A DNA stretch of 64,000 bases from Sambucus nigra (lineage: Eukaryota; Streptophyta; Magnoliopsida; Dipsacales; Adoxaceae): the NCBI GenBank assembly GCA_949130495.1, contig OX422222.1, positions 273,348,109-273,412,108 of the forward strand, written 5' to 3'. This document shows, piece by piece, positions 40,404 through 52,789 of the stretch. The translations under genes were made by a program, and so were the position numbers. The stretch's first letter is position 1. The number at the start of each line of letters is the position of its first letter. Below the pieces are notes generated by a model, which saw only the letters and a program-made list of their open reading frames with translations, was not told the origin of the DNA and made no database searches.

Positions 40404-40792
40404 GTACATGCACACACACACCACCCATACACACACACACACATTTACACACACATATACAAAGGAAAGATAAAAAGTGGAAAAAACTTGAAAATCACTT
40501 AGAGTGAGAGAGACCAGTCGCTTAGAGAGAGAAAAAAAGCGGGAAGTGAAAACGGTGGGAAAAAATAAGAGGAAAGATTTTTTTTACTGGCTAAATTGTC
40601 ACGGACCTATCACGGTCTTTAACCGTGATAATTTTATAAGCTTGTCATGATTAATGACTGTGATAAGTATAGTTGTCACAGACTTCTCATGGTCATTGAC
40701 CGTGAAAAAAACACGTGTATTTTTGTCACAGTCAATGACCGTGACAAGGGTGGCCAGCTGATAGGTGACAATTTGCCCTTTTTGGTGTAGTG
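39252..40792. mobile_element. Non-autonomous CACTA transposon, 1541 bp
   Basis: Ends CACTACACTAAAAGT and CACTACACCAAAAAG (reverse complement of right), perfect 3-bp target duplication tga (39,249-39,251 and 40,793-40,795). Subterminal zones at both ends carry palindromic words built from gtcaatgaccgtgac (39,285-39,385 and 40,595-40,750). The middle has (aac)n at about 39,690-39,715 and a C- and CA-rich low-complexity tract. No transposase. Confidence 0.92.
40237..40460. repeat. C-rich and (CA)n low-complexity tract
   Basis: Runs of ccccccacc and cacaca inside the CACTA element. On the minus strand the G-runs could form quadruplexes. Open frames here are compositional artefacts. Confidence 0.9.
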
Positions 40793-40991
40793 TGATATCA
40801 TTGTATATGAGTGCCTTAGTAATTGTTGATTGATGTATGTATATCGTGAGCTATGATGTGAGTTATGATCCATTGGTGGTAAGTTTGTTACATGTATGAT
40901 GATAATGATGATTTGAAGTGATATAGGAGTAAACCCTAGGTAACCTTCTATGATGTGGTTGTGGAGAATATGATGTGATATTTGAGGAATA

Positions 40992-41100
40992 CACTACACT
41001 AGAAGGCTTATTTGTAACGGATTCATTTTTCTATTTGTATTGGATTTTGTGATTTAGAAATTTGTAACAGCTAAAAACCGTTACGAATAAAATATAACTT
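40992..41100 (+). mobile_element. Orphan CACTA left end
   Basis: CACTACACTAGAAGG followed by subterminal-style inverted words (tttgtaacggatt ... aaaccgttacgaat). No matching right end with a fitting 3-bp duplication was found in the window; it may lie beyond element G or have been lost. Confidence 0.55.
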
Positions 41101-42440
41101 TATCAATATAATGCAAAAGTCTTTAAAAGAAAAAAAATAAAAAATAGAAAGAAATACCCCAAGTCGGTCAGATTATTTCCCCACTTCCTAATTCGTGTTG
41201 CAAATGCCATTAACCTCTCTTCCTCTCCCCTCCAACCTCTACCTCCGCCCCTCCCCCAACCAATGCCTCTCCCCCTAACGTTGCCTCCCACTGACATCTG
41301 CATCATAGAAACCCCTCTTGTTGCAGACCAATTTGTGTTATAGAGGTTAACGCATCTACCCCCTGACCAATTCGTGTTGCAAAGGTTTGATCGATTTCTC
41401 TCTTTGTGCGTATGTGTTTTGAAAGTTATTATAAGATGCAACTATGAATTGATCTGTTGATCTGCTAATCTATTTGTTTTAATGATGATTTTACATTTTT
41501 TGTGTGTATTCTATATTCACTCAGGTCAATATAAGAACGTATGAATCTTTATATGTTTTGTGTTTGAGAAAATGCTCAAGTACGTTCTATTTTGTTTTGA
41601 CTTTGATTTTGTGTTTCTATATCGGATCTACAATTTTTTTCCTCTTCCCATATTGTCTTACAACTAGCTTTTCCTTCTTAGTTTACCTATTTGTTTGCTT
41701 TTTTTTCTGACTAATAATCATCTTGAATGATAAAATTTCTGGACGTATTGTGGTCACTTTTAAGATAACCCTTATTGATTGTGTGGAAAATTTATCTCAT
41801 AAAATTTGAGAATCTATACATTAGCTAGTCAGATCAATTTAAAATTTTATGTTGTTGGTCATTGTTGATTTTAGCCTTTTCTATCCAGTTATATTCGTTC
41901 GTTCAGGACAATCCAAAGAACTATGGTCCCTGAGATATTTTAATGATGGACCTAAAGTTCGTTTTCCATTAGGACTATTATTTGGATCACTATTATTTAG
42001 GTAAAAGAAATTATAGTAGAGGAAGCACCTGGGGAAACATTCATTATTATATTCCAACACTTTATCTATTTAAGGAAAGGACATTTGAAACCCCCTAAAT
42101 ATATATTACAAAAAGTCATTAACTCTTAGGTTATGTTTGGATTCAATTCTAATTTTAATTAATTTCAAATCCATGATGTTATAATTTAATTTTTTTGCTT
42201 CGCTGTCAAATTTAGGTAAAGTTTTATTAGAACTCTTGACATGTGGGTACTGTACAGTGTTCACTGTGTGTACAATTGTGCGTGAGCAATGCCTGAAACT
42301 ATGTTGTATGCAGTATATATTATGAAACTATTTGTGTAGTATGTGTGTGCAGAGTTGTATGTGCAATCTGAGTATATGAAAGTGTGTGTTTTTATGTGCA
42401 GTGTGTGAACTCTAGATATAATGTGTGTGTGAAACTATGC
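41101..42440. other. Unassigned sequence before element G
   Basis: May be the inside of the orphan CACTA. Contains a pyrimidine-rich stretch (41,205-41,290) like a 5' leader, and GT-rich low complexity at 42,250-42,435. No protein family recognised. Confidence 0.4.
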
Positions 42441-43682
42441 CGTAGACACCACATTCTAGGTCCCCCTAAGTCTCTCCTTAGGTCCCTAGCGCCTCTTCAT
42501 TTCACTATAAACCCTAGATCGCACTCCGAGGACCGATCTTGAGGCCATCGGGCGCTGTCGATCCCCGTTTGACTCCGATTAACTCTACCATCAGAGTTAA
42601 AGCTCTTTAAATCTTAGAAGGGTACTAAAACCCCTTTCCAACGGTCCACCCCGTGTGCAATTATGACTCACAGTACGGACGAACGATCCGTTTTACTACG
42701 AGAGGTCACCAGGCACTTTCGGGCCCCTGTTGACCAAGGTCAACTATCCGAACCGATCAAATCTCTTTGGAATGTCGAAATACATCTCCTAAACTTTTCA
42801 AAGGTATACCCCGTGCACGATTCTGACTTATCATTCAGACGAAGGATCCATTTCCGTTCGACAATCTCCCGTCCGAGGGACTGACGTGCGCTTTCGAGCC
42901 ACATTTGGCGCAAAGTCAACTACCAGACCTAGGAGTGTTCCAAAGGAATCTTTAAGGTCTCTGAATTACCTTTATAACGATATTCCCTGTGTACGATTCG
43001 GATCAATGAATTGCGTTCTACGACCATTTTTCCAAGAAAATCTACACGAGACTGCCAATTGGTAGGTCCAGATCCTTGCCTATCGGCAGTGTGTCTAGGT
43101 TAACTTGCCGATAGGCAGGACGAAGGCTATACCGACTGGTAACCCCCTGAACCTATAAAAGGAGGTAATTACCTCACTTTAAAGCACATCTACAACTGAG
43201 ATCTATCAGCATCACTGATCTCAGCAATATTCTCTCAATCAACGAAGTTCCCTTATGTGAAATTTTATCCAAGTTCATATTCCCATCCTTTTTATGCCCA
43301 ATTTGGCAATTTCTCATTCAATATTCATATCAAGCATCAAGGGAATTCATCCAAAATCAAGGTCATGCTCTCATTCTTCAAAGAAGGTCCAAATCCTTCC
43401 CTTATCTCTCTAAATTTATTATCTTTGCATTAGTTATATTAGATTCATAATCTAGTTCTTACATTAATTCATACATATTAATCTATACATTTTTACTAGT
43501 ATGTTGCAAATACTTCCTTTTCTACAAAAAACCCAAAATCAACAAAAAGAGGGTTAATCCCATAAATTTCTACTGGTGAATCTATCTCCTTATATTTACC
43601 CCACACCGACGACAACCGAATCATCCCCGAGAGGGACGCGAGACCTCTCCTAGCCACCCAAACTCGAATCGGGATGGCCACA
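42441..43682 (+). repeat. 5' LTR of element G (shortened)
   Basis: Starts CGTAGACACCACATTC and ends GGGATGGCCACA. TATA box tataaaa at 43,154-43,160 with a leader after it. Compared with the 3' LTR it lacks one repeated module of the U3 and about 730 bp near the 3' end, so it is internally deleted. Confidence 0.88.
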
Positions 43683-43683
43683 G

Positions 43684-43701
43684 TGGCGACTCTGCTGGGG
43701 A
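43684..43701 (+). other. Primer-binding site of element G
   Basis: TGGCGACTCTGCTGGGGA one base after the LTR, a PBS type shared by many plant Tat-lineage elements. I do not assert the tRNA. Confidence 0.85.
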
Positions 43702-45241
43702 ATGATTCATAAGAGGGCCAGAATCTGTTTGTATGTGTGTTTTTTTTCCTTATGTGCGTATGCACCTTCTTGTATGTACCCTTTCTCTGCTCCATTATTC
43801 CTTGCACATATTCCTCATTGTTGTATCACTATACACTCACACACTTGTAGAAATTATCCATGTACACTTCACACCACGTGCACCTACGATCACTTATATC
43901 CCCATGTTGTACATACCACTTAGAAATCCATAGTTAGGTGTCACTAACACATACCTCCACATATCGCACTTGTATATATCAATACTCACTCACACTTATC
44001 ACACACCACTTATAGTTAATCCATGTTTATGTTCACTACCACACACTCACATGTAGTTAATTGCACACCACTCACTCTCACATATCCATGGTTTACTTAG
44101 ATTTACTTACTTTAACATTATCCCCCTGCTCGGCGTGATGCTCATCAATAAAGATACTCTCTACATTAGATAGTAATCAAGAATCATACATGTTACACAC
44201 TACAACACCAAAGAGCATTTCTATCGACCAAATTTTGTCCCATAACTGGGGAGTCACTTCGTGATGGGCGCTAGTCTGGCAGGGCGTAGTTAGCCCAAGC
44301 GATCTGACTCTCACCTTCCATTGGCCAAGTTCCTTTGACGTATATCAAACGGTTCCCCCCGCATCATACTGCTTGACCGAAGTCATGATGGGAGGTATAT
44401 ATAAGGAACTCGTTCATGTACGTCGAGTATATCGAATTCGCTCTCACACATATTGTCCCCACGAGGTACATAGTGAGGCAATTCACGTACACTCAGGTAT
44501 ATTAATTGGCTTGTCCACACATACCAATTTCCCTCAAAAGCAATACGTATATCGTGGAAGTCATGCGAAAGGGGGAACACCTTCCAATTAACCATACAAC
44601 TTCATACCCGTATATAAGTGTCAAACCTAGGGCATGCATATTTAGTTTGTCGGTTTCAACTCGAAACTATGTCAAAATGCCGGGTCGACACGTCGACTAA
44701 ATTTTTGCACAATTTTTAAAATGGGACCCTGTCCATGAGCCTGGTAACAAGTCCAGCCATAGTTTCTACATATTTTTCAAACCCAATTTTTCCAGGCTCG
44801 AATGTCGTCCGACATTTCTCTTTTTGCATTTGGGTAAACCTAATAAGTGAGAACCTAATAAACAGAATAATAATCATGCTGAGACCCGTCTCTCTTCTTT
44901 TCTTTCTTTCTTTTTCCAAAAAGTGTCCAAAAATAATTTTCCTCTTTTATCAAAAATACAAAAAATATTTTTCCCCTTTCTCGTACCAAAATATATATTT
45001 TTTCCCCTGCATCCAAAACATTTTTCCTTCATCTTTTCCAAAATGTCAAAAACATTTTGACTCCTTTTCAATATAACAGTTTTTCCCGTTTATCTTTTAA
45101 AAATAAATTCGATTTTCCTCTTTCTCAGGTCGATTGCATACCCTTGGCCTGGCTCCCTATTGGCTTCGATCTTCAGTTGAATAGCCCCGAAGTTCCGCCA
45201 GTCCCCTCACTTCCTCTGATTCTGCAATTCATCCACTTTCC
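43702..45241 (+). other. Leader of element G
   Basis: Non-coding 1.5 kb. CA-rich at 43,790-44,100, T- and C-rich with poly-T at 44,880-45,110. Long leaders are normal in this lineage. Open frames on both strands look compositional. Confidence 0.6.
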
Positions 45242-46610
45242 ATGGAGAATACAGACCAGACGTTGAATGTGCAGTCGGATTTATTGACAGTCTTTACCCA
45301 ACTTACTGTTAAGATTGACAACCTTCAAATCGAGGTTCATGAGATGAAACCAAACTAGGTCCCTATTCCCGAAGAGCCCGAGGTCCTCTTCCCTTGTGTT
45401 ATGGGTTCTCCTGAACCCGAGCCTATTTGGGTTCCTGAGGAATACTAGTATGCTCCAAGTGCTCCTCCTGCTAATGGGTCACCGCTAGCCCAACTTCTTA
45501 TGCCAAATCTGGCCTAACCAGGGGCTAACTTACCCTTGACCATTGATTCAAAGGAGGAGTAATTGAACAAGGCCAAGGAGGACCTCAAGATATTGAACAA
45601 GAAATTCGACCAAGTCAGACTCTCTTGGAATTACATGGACTACACCCACATATCTCCATATCTTAAAGCCAGGTTACCAAAAAATTTCAAAATGCTCGAC
45701 ATCGAGAAGTTCGGGGGTAGTGGACCTCCAATTATTCATCTCCACAGTTATCACCGAGTCATGACTCTCCTAGGGGAATTTGAAGAAATAATGGTCTAAA
45801 TGTTCCAATAGACCTTGAAGGATAACGCTCTCTGTTGGTTCTTATCTCTCAAAGAGTCCAGAATTCGTAGTTGGGAAGATGTTGCCCGCGAGTTCATATC
45901 ATAGTACAAATACAATGAGGAGTTATAGGTTACCCACCGTGATTTAGAGTTTCTCAAACAAAAAACTGGAGAGTCAGTTAGTAACTTCATATCAAGGTGG
46001 AAAGAAAAAGAATCCACCATGGCCAACCGACCTTCCGAAGAGGAGTAAGTCAGCATTGTGAAGAAGAACATCTTACCCCATGTCCGAGCAACGATGGGAG
46101 GACAATACTACCCTCATTTTTGAGCCGCCCTCCAAGAAGTTGGAGTGGAGATTGAAGAAGGCCCTGCCAAGATAAAAGTTAAGCCAAAGAAAGTGTATGG
46201 ACAATTCGCTCCCAGAAAGTTTGAAAAGCTAGTCAGTACCACTGTTTCAACCATCAACAACATCTCTCAGCCTGTTATTTCATAGGCACCAGAAATCCGC
46301 CCTAACCCAGTCCGAAAGGAATACACGAGCTTTATGCTCCTCTCTCTAAAGTTTACCAGTCCCTCTTGAGACGAAACCTTATCAAACCATTGGATCCTCA
46401 TCCATTACCAAACACACTTTCTAAAAATTTCAATCCAGGTGCCCATTATGACTTTTACCAAACTGCTGTCCATACCACAGACCAGTGCTTCCACCTCTGA
46501 AATATGATCCAAGGCCTGATTGACCGGGGTGTCATTGCCCCACCAGCCAATCCTAAACCAAATACTACTCATAATCCACTCCGGAATCATACAAATGCTA
46601 TCTTATTAGA
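45242..46610 (+). pseudogene. gag: Degenerate gag of element G
   Basis: ATG at 45,242 gives MENTDQTLNVQSDLL, then a short coiled-coil-like segment (KIDNLQIEVHEM), a Pro-rich linker, KAEEDLKIL-like helices at 45,570 and the capsid region: ARLPKNFKMLDIEKFGGSG, HLHSYHRVMTLLGEF, CWFLSLKESRIRSWEDV, EF-S-YKYNEEL, FISRWKEKESTMANRP, then KIKVKPKKVYGQFAPRKF (to about 46,225). This matches Tat-lineage gag (DNAL-W-----RI-SW-DL---F--QYKYN). In-frame stops at about 45,356, 45,448, 45,561, 45,797 and others. No zinc knuckle seen. Confidence 0.85.
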
Positions 46611-47528
46611 AGAAAACCTAGACTTGAACCCTTTTACCTAGCTTATACCAAGAAAATCACCAATCATATCCATATACTCTCCTAAGCCTCTCCAAACATG
46701 CCCGTACTTTCTCCTATACCCTACCATCTTCGTCGATCAGGCTCTATCACTCCTTACTAGAGCATGCATCGCCGTCCACACCCGTTCTGGAGGTAAAGAT
46801 ATGGAATTTATAGAAATGTTGAACCAACTCCTAGAGTTTGGGCTTAAATTATCCCCCAGATGACCGTTGATTGTCAGAGATTCAATTTTTTATTCTTAGA
46901 AGCTCAAAAATGAGCCCTAAAGTCAGATAATTGGGTGGTACCAACCGAAAAAGTCAGTTTGGATGATGTGGCACAGTTCAGAACAACCTTATTTTGACAG
47001 ATCTATAATATTTGTAGTATATCCGATCTTCTCAATGCTCTGAAACTACATGGGCATCTGGTTTCTTCACTTCTACATCTCCCTACAAAATGGGAAGACT
47101 TATACGAAGAGGCCATTAAAGTTGTGGAGTGCATTGACTTTTCATGGAAAGATGATATCATTGCCACCGGGTGGGAGGATGACTTCGATGATTAAGAAAA
47201 GGTTAGTCCAATAGTCAGGATATGCAGGATGATGTCATTTGAGGAGCTGCTAGGAGAAATAAACAAGGTGGCTGAATAACTCGAGATCGATGAAGAAACA
47301 TGGTTTATATTATTCCCTTCTTCTGTGAACTATATGAATAGGTTAAGGAGGCATTACCAAAACCCAAGCCTACTACCATCAATAAGAAACAAAGGAAAGG
47401 GCGTTGAGAATATTCATATGCCATACATGACCCTCGAAGAGAGAAAGATCCTCGACCAGTTAAAGAAAACCCAAGATAACATAACTATATAGGGACTTTT
47501 TATGCCTTCCTAGCTACACCGAAATGCG
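46611..47528 (+). other. gag-protease linker of element G
   Basis: No domain recognised. Short frames with an acidic stretch (about 47,100-47,200). Tat elements usually have a long spacer here. Confidence 0.5.
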
Positions 47529-47843
47529 TTGATCAAGCTACTCATAGGACCTACGGTTCCTCCCGTAACCACGCCAGAAAAAGAAGTGAATCTAGTCGGA
47601 TCCTTAACCACTACTAGAATGCTCTCCTTCTCCGAAGAAGAAATCCCCAAGATTGGTCCAGACAACAATTATTCCCTCAACATCTCTATCGAAGTCATGG
47701 GAAAAATCATCCCACTTTCACTTGTCGATAATGGATCAACTCTGAATGTCTGCCCGCTAAGGAACCTCAATTGTTTGGGGATGAAATTAAGTGACCTTGC
47801 TCTAACCTTTATCGGAGTACGTGCCTACGATAATACCCATTGA
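47529..47843 (+). pseudogene. Aspartic protease domain of element G
   Basis: A 104-codon open frame. It contains NYSLNISIEVMGKIIPL, then the active-site motif LVDNGSTLNVCP (47,721-47,756; DNGS is the usual form in this lineage, the counterpart of DTGA/DSGA) and the following RNLNCLGMKLSDL and GVRAYDN segment. The enzyme would cleave the polyprotein. The frame ends at a TGA after YDNTH, where the family normally continues into the second half of the fold, so the domain is cut short. Confidence 0.85.
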
Positions 47844-49069
47844 GAAGTAATGGGATTTATAAAGCTTGTAATAGGGGCTTTCCCTATAAATCCAGTTATT
47901 GAATTCCATGTATTAATATACCATCCTGTTTCAATCTGTTTCTCGAATGACCATGGCTCCATAACATCAAGGTGGTATCTTCTTCCCTTCATAAAAAAAT
48001 GAAATTATTCGCCAACGGGCAGGTTATTACCATCTTGGGTGATGATGATAATACCGAGAATATAAGCACTAGCAATCCAGTACTAAAGATATAACACGCG
48101 ATAAATGTTATGCTTATGTCAAGTTTTCGGGTTGGGACACTTCTACTCCCAGCAGGGGACGATTTTAAAGATAGCGTTTGCCCAGAATATAACCCCCATG
48201 GCAATATTAATGTAATCTAGATGTTGAAGAACATGTACTTCATGCCCGGACTGGGGATGGGACAACGATAACAAGGGATACTTGAACCCATTGTGTTAAA
48301 GAAGGCGTTTCCTCCTTGTGGTTTGGGATATCAATCATCAGAAGAAGAACTCAGAATGATTGGTCAGCCTTAACGGAAAAGAAGGCTAGAAAGTGCGAAA
48401 ATTGTCTTAAGAGATTCCTTGAACGGAAGATACATTAGAGAAGGTGAAGATTTCCCCTTCTGCGGCTTTTCTGAATCGTGGTACGATCATGTTGACAAGA
48501 AAATGAATCCCAAAATGGAGATATTTTTCCAAGACAACTTCTCGTGGTCCAAAAGTTCCCATCATCAAGTGAAACCACTCATTAAGAAGACCATAGTTGA
48601 TACTGAAGATTTTGAGGAAAGTGACCTCGATGATTCTTTCAACTTGAAGACATTGGGGAAAATACTCTACATGATCCCCTCAAGGGATACATCATCGGAT
48701 CCATCTTGCCTAATCAAAGTTGTTGATGTAACTCTCCTAAACTGGCATGCTACACTTGTGCCACCTATTGATTTTCAACTTAACCCTGATGTTTATCCCA
48801 TTTCCCCTTATTTTTATTACTCATAACTCTGATGTTATCAAAACCTCCTTTGATGAGGTTCTTATCAATGAAATAAACGAAGATTTTGAGTATCTTGTTG
48901 TGCCTTATAGTAATTGTCTTGATTCCAATCAAAATCTTGATGATGATGATTTTACAAATGAACAATTCTTAACTGGTTTAAATAAGGTTAATAACAAACA
49001 ACATAATCGTGTTCAAGTTAATGGAGATAAAACTGTTGTTATTAATCTCAGTTCTAAAATCTAATTGCG
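47844..49069 (+). other. protease-RT linker of element G
   Basis: Two open frames (48,419-48,826; 48,747-49,064) are acidic and hydrophilic with no recognised domain (e.g. EDFEESDLDDSFNLKT). They overlap in different frames, implying a frameshift between them. Confidence 0.5.
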
Positions 49070-50010
49070 CAAGATTAGGATAGGGGCTACCTTTTACTAG
49101 CATAAGCGCGCGCAACTCGAAGGATTACTGAAAGAGTTAGTGGATGTATTCACATGGTCTTATGACGATATGCACGGTATTGATCCCGAGATAGCTCAAC
49201 TCGAGATTCCTACTCTCTATGAATGCAAATCAATCAAATAAAAACTATGAAAGCTTTGCACCGAATGGTCGCTCTAGTTTAAAGAAGAAGTGGTCAAACA
49301 GTTGAATATGGGTTTCATTCGTGTTATCCAATATCAAACATGGCTAGACAATATCATACCCATGTAGAAATTATGAGGGAAGGTTCTCAAGTGTGTTGAC
49401 TATCGTGACTTAAACAAGGACTATCCAAAAGATGATTACCCGCTACTCAATATCGACATAATTATGGATAAAATGGCCAGTCACGCTATCAAGTCATTCA
49501 TTGATGGGTTTACTTGATATAATCAGATCAAGATGCACTCAAATCATCAAGAGAAAACTGCATTCATCAACCCTTGGGGAACCTTTTGCTACACCGGCGT
49601 GCCATTTGGTCTAAAAAATGTAGGGGCTACCATAACCATCTTGCACAATCTGATACACAAGGAAGTCGAGGTCTATGTGGATGATATGATCATCAAGTCT
49701 AAGACTAGGTAAGGTCATGTTCTCGTTATCCTAAAGTTCTTCGAACGACCGCGACAATATCAGATGCGACTCAACCCACAAAAATGTGTCTTCAATATTA
49801 CTAAAGGAAAACTATTAGGATTCATGGTTAGTGATAAAGGAATTAAAGCAGATCCTGCCAAGCTGAAAGCTCTACTCGAGATGCCGCTACCCCGAATGGA
49901 TAAGAAAATTCGGGGTTTCCTTGGAAAATTACAGTATATCAATCGATTCATTAGTCAACTGACTTCCATATATGAGCCCATCTTCAAACTCCTCTGAAAG
50001 AATTTGACCA
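49070..50010 (+). pseudogene. Reverse transcriptase domain of element G
   Basis: Readable blocks: KELVDVFTWSYDDMHGIDP (about 49,140), LKCVDYRDLNKDYPKDDYPL (about 49,390), KTAFINPWGTFCYTGVPFGL (about 49,557), VYVDDMIIKS with the catalytic YVDD (49,671-49,700), then an open frame 49,764-49,997: MRLNPQKCVFNITKGKLLGF, GFLGKLQYINRFISQLT. Stops at about 49,240, 49,280, 49,367, 49,515 and 49,710 disable it. The core YVDD is intact. Confidence 0.9.
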
Positions 50011-50487
50011 AAGTCTGGAATTTAGCTTGCCAATAAGCCTTTGATCGAATAAAGCAATACCTAACCTGACCTCCGGTACTGATGCCACCATAGCATGGTC
50101 TTCCCCTAATCCTTTACCTAATTATAATAGATACCAAAGTTGAGGCTTTGCTAGCCCAATACCTTGAAGAAACTCATAAAGAGAGATCCATCTACTACTC
50201 CAGTCACAAGCTGGTCGGGTATGAAGTTAACTACACAGCTTTGGAGAAAGCATTTTGCTCCCTTGTCTGGGTCATCCAAAATCTACGATAATACATGCTC
50301 GCCTTTCCCATCAAACTTGTATCCCGAATGAATCCTATCAAGTACTTGCTCGAAAATCCTACTTTTTCCAGCCGAATGGCCCGTTGGTTGATGCTTTTAG
50401 CTGAGTTTGATATTGTATATGTCATACAAAAAGCCATAAAAGGAAGAGCCATCTTGAATTACCTTATTGACTACCCTATAGAAGAAG
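50011..50487 (+). pseudogene. RNase H domain of element G
   Basis: Sequence after RT reads ALLAQYLEETHKERSIYYSS, GYEVNYTALEKAFCSLVW (about 50,145-50,275), then NPIKYLLENPTFSSRMARWL and EFDIVYVIQKAIKGRAI, the usual RNase H and connection region of gypsy pol. Broken by stops. Confidence 0.75.
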
Positions 50488-50900
50488 ATGATGTCTAGAT
50501 TTTTTAATTCCTATATGAGAATATCATCTATACATCCCAAGAAGACCTTTAATAGCGCTGCCAACAAGAAAGGGTATGGAATTGGGATCCTCCTAATTGC
50601 CCCTGCTGACTCTCACACTCCCATTGCCATGAATCTAGTTTTTTCTTGCACCAACAACATGACTGAATATGAGGCATGCATGGTAGGCCTCAAAGTTTCC
50701 CTCAAAAAAGGAACTCAATACCTCGATGTCTATGGGGATTTAGCCCTCATCATCGATCAAGTACTCAAAAGATGGAAATTCAAGGACGAGAAACTCATAC
50801 CCTTTCATGCTTATTTAGAAGAGCTAGCTTCCCAATTCTAAGAAATCACCTTCCACTACTTTCTCCGAGCAAAGAACATCCTAGATAATGCCCTTGCTAC
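50488..50900 (+). pseudogene. Additional (archaeal-type) RNase H of element G
   Basis: Open frame 50,488-50,841 with FNSAANKKGYGIGILLIAP, NMTEYEACMVGLKVSLKKG (the E of TEYEA is a catalytic position), LDVYGDLALIIDQVLKRWK and LIPFHAYLEELASQF. It continues after the stop as ITFHYFLRAKNILDNALATL. The second RNase H is the defining trait of the Tat lineage. The first aspartate (normally FDGAAN) appears as FNSAAN, so a metal-binding residue is lost. Confidence 0.88.
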
Positions 50901-52400
50901 CTTAGTCTCTATGATCGACATGCCCGAAGGAATAAACATGGCCCCTTCCTTGTCCAAAAGTAAGATAAACCAACCCACTTCTACCACATCGAGCTCATCA
51001 CATAAGAAGACCCCGAGATAGTCAACTACTGGTACTATAATATTTAGCTCCTCTTCAATCATGGTAGGTAACCCTAGGATTCTGATAAGAAAGACCAAGC
51101 AACCGTTCGCAGATTGGCTGCCCAGTATATTATCTGTGATAAATCATTGTTCAAGAGAAGATTCGATAGAACCCATTTGCACTGCATCCTAGGGGCCGAC
51201 ATTGAAGAGATAATACAAAAAATCACAACGAGGAATGCAAAACCCATAATAATGGCCATACGTTCACCAAGAAAATCATTCGACAAGATTACTATTAAAC
51301 TACTATGGTTCAAGATTGCACAACCTATGTTCGAAGATGCCTTAAATGCCAGTAATTTTCCAACCTATAACACTTGCCTCCATGAGAATTATACAATATG
51401 ACTTCTCCTTGGACTTTCTCTACATGGGGCATCAACATTATAGGGAAGGCTACACCCAAAGCCTCCAATGGACATGAATTCATCATGGTTGCCATTGATT
51501 ACTTCACCAAATGGGTCGAAGCCGAATCATACATAGTGGTAAATGCTAAGAAAATGGCAAAGTTCATCCAAAGGAACATCGTCTACGGATATGGGTCGCA
51601 CATGAGCTAGTATCAAACAACGTGTTGCACTTTATAGGAAGAAGTTACAGAGGTAGTCAATGAGTATGTGATTCAGAGACACAAATCCTCTCCATACTGA
51701 TCTCAAACTAAAGGAGCAGTCGAAGTAGCCAATAAATATCTCAAAGACATCATCAGCAATATGACCAAGAGTTATCGAGATTGGGTCAACAGGATCTCTT
51801 AAGCCCTCTAGGGCTACCGCACTTAAGTTCGAACCTTTACTGGGGATACCCCATATTCTCTAGTCTATGGCATGGAAGCAGTCCTACCCGTGGAACTGGA
51901 ATCCCTTCGCTGTGCGTCATGCTAGAAAGCAAGTTGAGCAAGGAATACTGACATCAAATTCGTCTCAACGAGTTATCACTCTTGGACAAGAGGAGGCTAA
52001 AGGCTCTATATCACATACAAGGATACCGTCGCTATATAGCATGATCATTCAATAAGAGAGTCAAGGACCACAATGTTCCAGAAGGGGACTTAGCCTTCAA
52101 AGAGATAGTAGATCCCATCTGGGACTCCTGAGGGAAATTCAAGCCTAATTGGAGCGGCCTTACATTGTGCAGAAGATCGAGTCCGGCGGTGCTACTATAC
52201 TCACCTACCTTGATGGAGAAGAAATAGCGCAACTGGTCAACTTGGACCATGTCAAGAAATTCTATCCCTACTCCAAAATCTCGGTGCCCTACGACTCTTA
52301 TCATCTCCCTTCCATTCTAAAAAAAAATTTCATCCCCCTCTACTCAGAACTAGTGGTGCCCGATCCTCTAAATATTTTTGCTTGTAAAAAATGAATTTTA
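50901..52400 (+). pseudogene. Integrase region of element G
   Basis: Pieces in three frames: AAQYIICDKSLFKRRFDRTH (51,115), zinc-finger part badly eroded; catalytic core TSPWTFSTWGINIIGKATP, FIMVAIDYFTKWVEAESY (51,400-51,540); HELVSNNVLHFIGR (about 51,600); TPYSLVYGMEAVLPVELESL (about 51,848-51,910); C-terminus MERPYIVQKIESGGATILTY and VNLDHVKKFYP (52,149-52,262). The family has D in WG(I/M)DVIG and TDNGTHF; here they are WGINIIG and SNNVLHF, so both aligned aspartates are Asn. Confidence 0.85.
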
Positions 52401-52789
52401 AAAATAATTTAAAACCCTCAAAGGTACGTAGACAACTCATCCGTTTTGTATGAGCTTGACCCCCTTCTTTTCCACAAAATGCTATTCTTCTCTTATCCCT
52501 GAGAATAACAGTTCATTTTAACTTATACATGAACAAAAGGATTATGTATTCCTTAGCGATTGGTATCGATAATTAAAATGAAAACCCATCAAGAGACATA
52601 ACTAGATGATAAAAAATCCTTATTTTCATTATTCAAAATTTCAGTACGATTACATCAGCATAGGAGTCAAATGACTTCCCTTGTCAACCTCTTCCTACTT
52701 TCCTAAAACTAAATAAAAACAAGTCCCACTACTCCTAAAATATCCCTTAAATTATTCCTAAATACAAAACCACACACATTACAGAAGCT
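52401..52789. other. Spacer between pol and antisense genes
   Basis: No coding or repeat signal recognised. It separates the convergent sense pol and antisense accessory gene, so termination signals would be expected here. Confidence 0.4.

Noticed and set aside
40150..40507. Open frames on both strands (about 100-132 codons)
   Set aside because: They cross CA- and C-rich low-complexity DNA inside a non-autonomous CACTA; the products are compositional.
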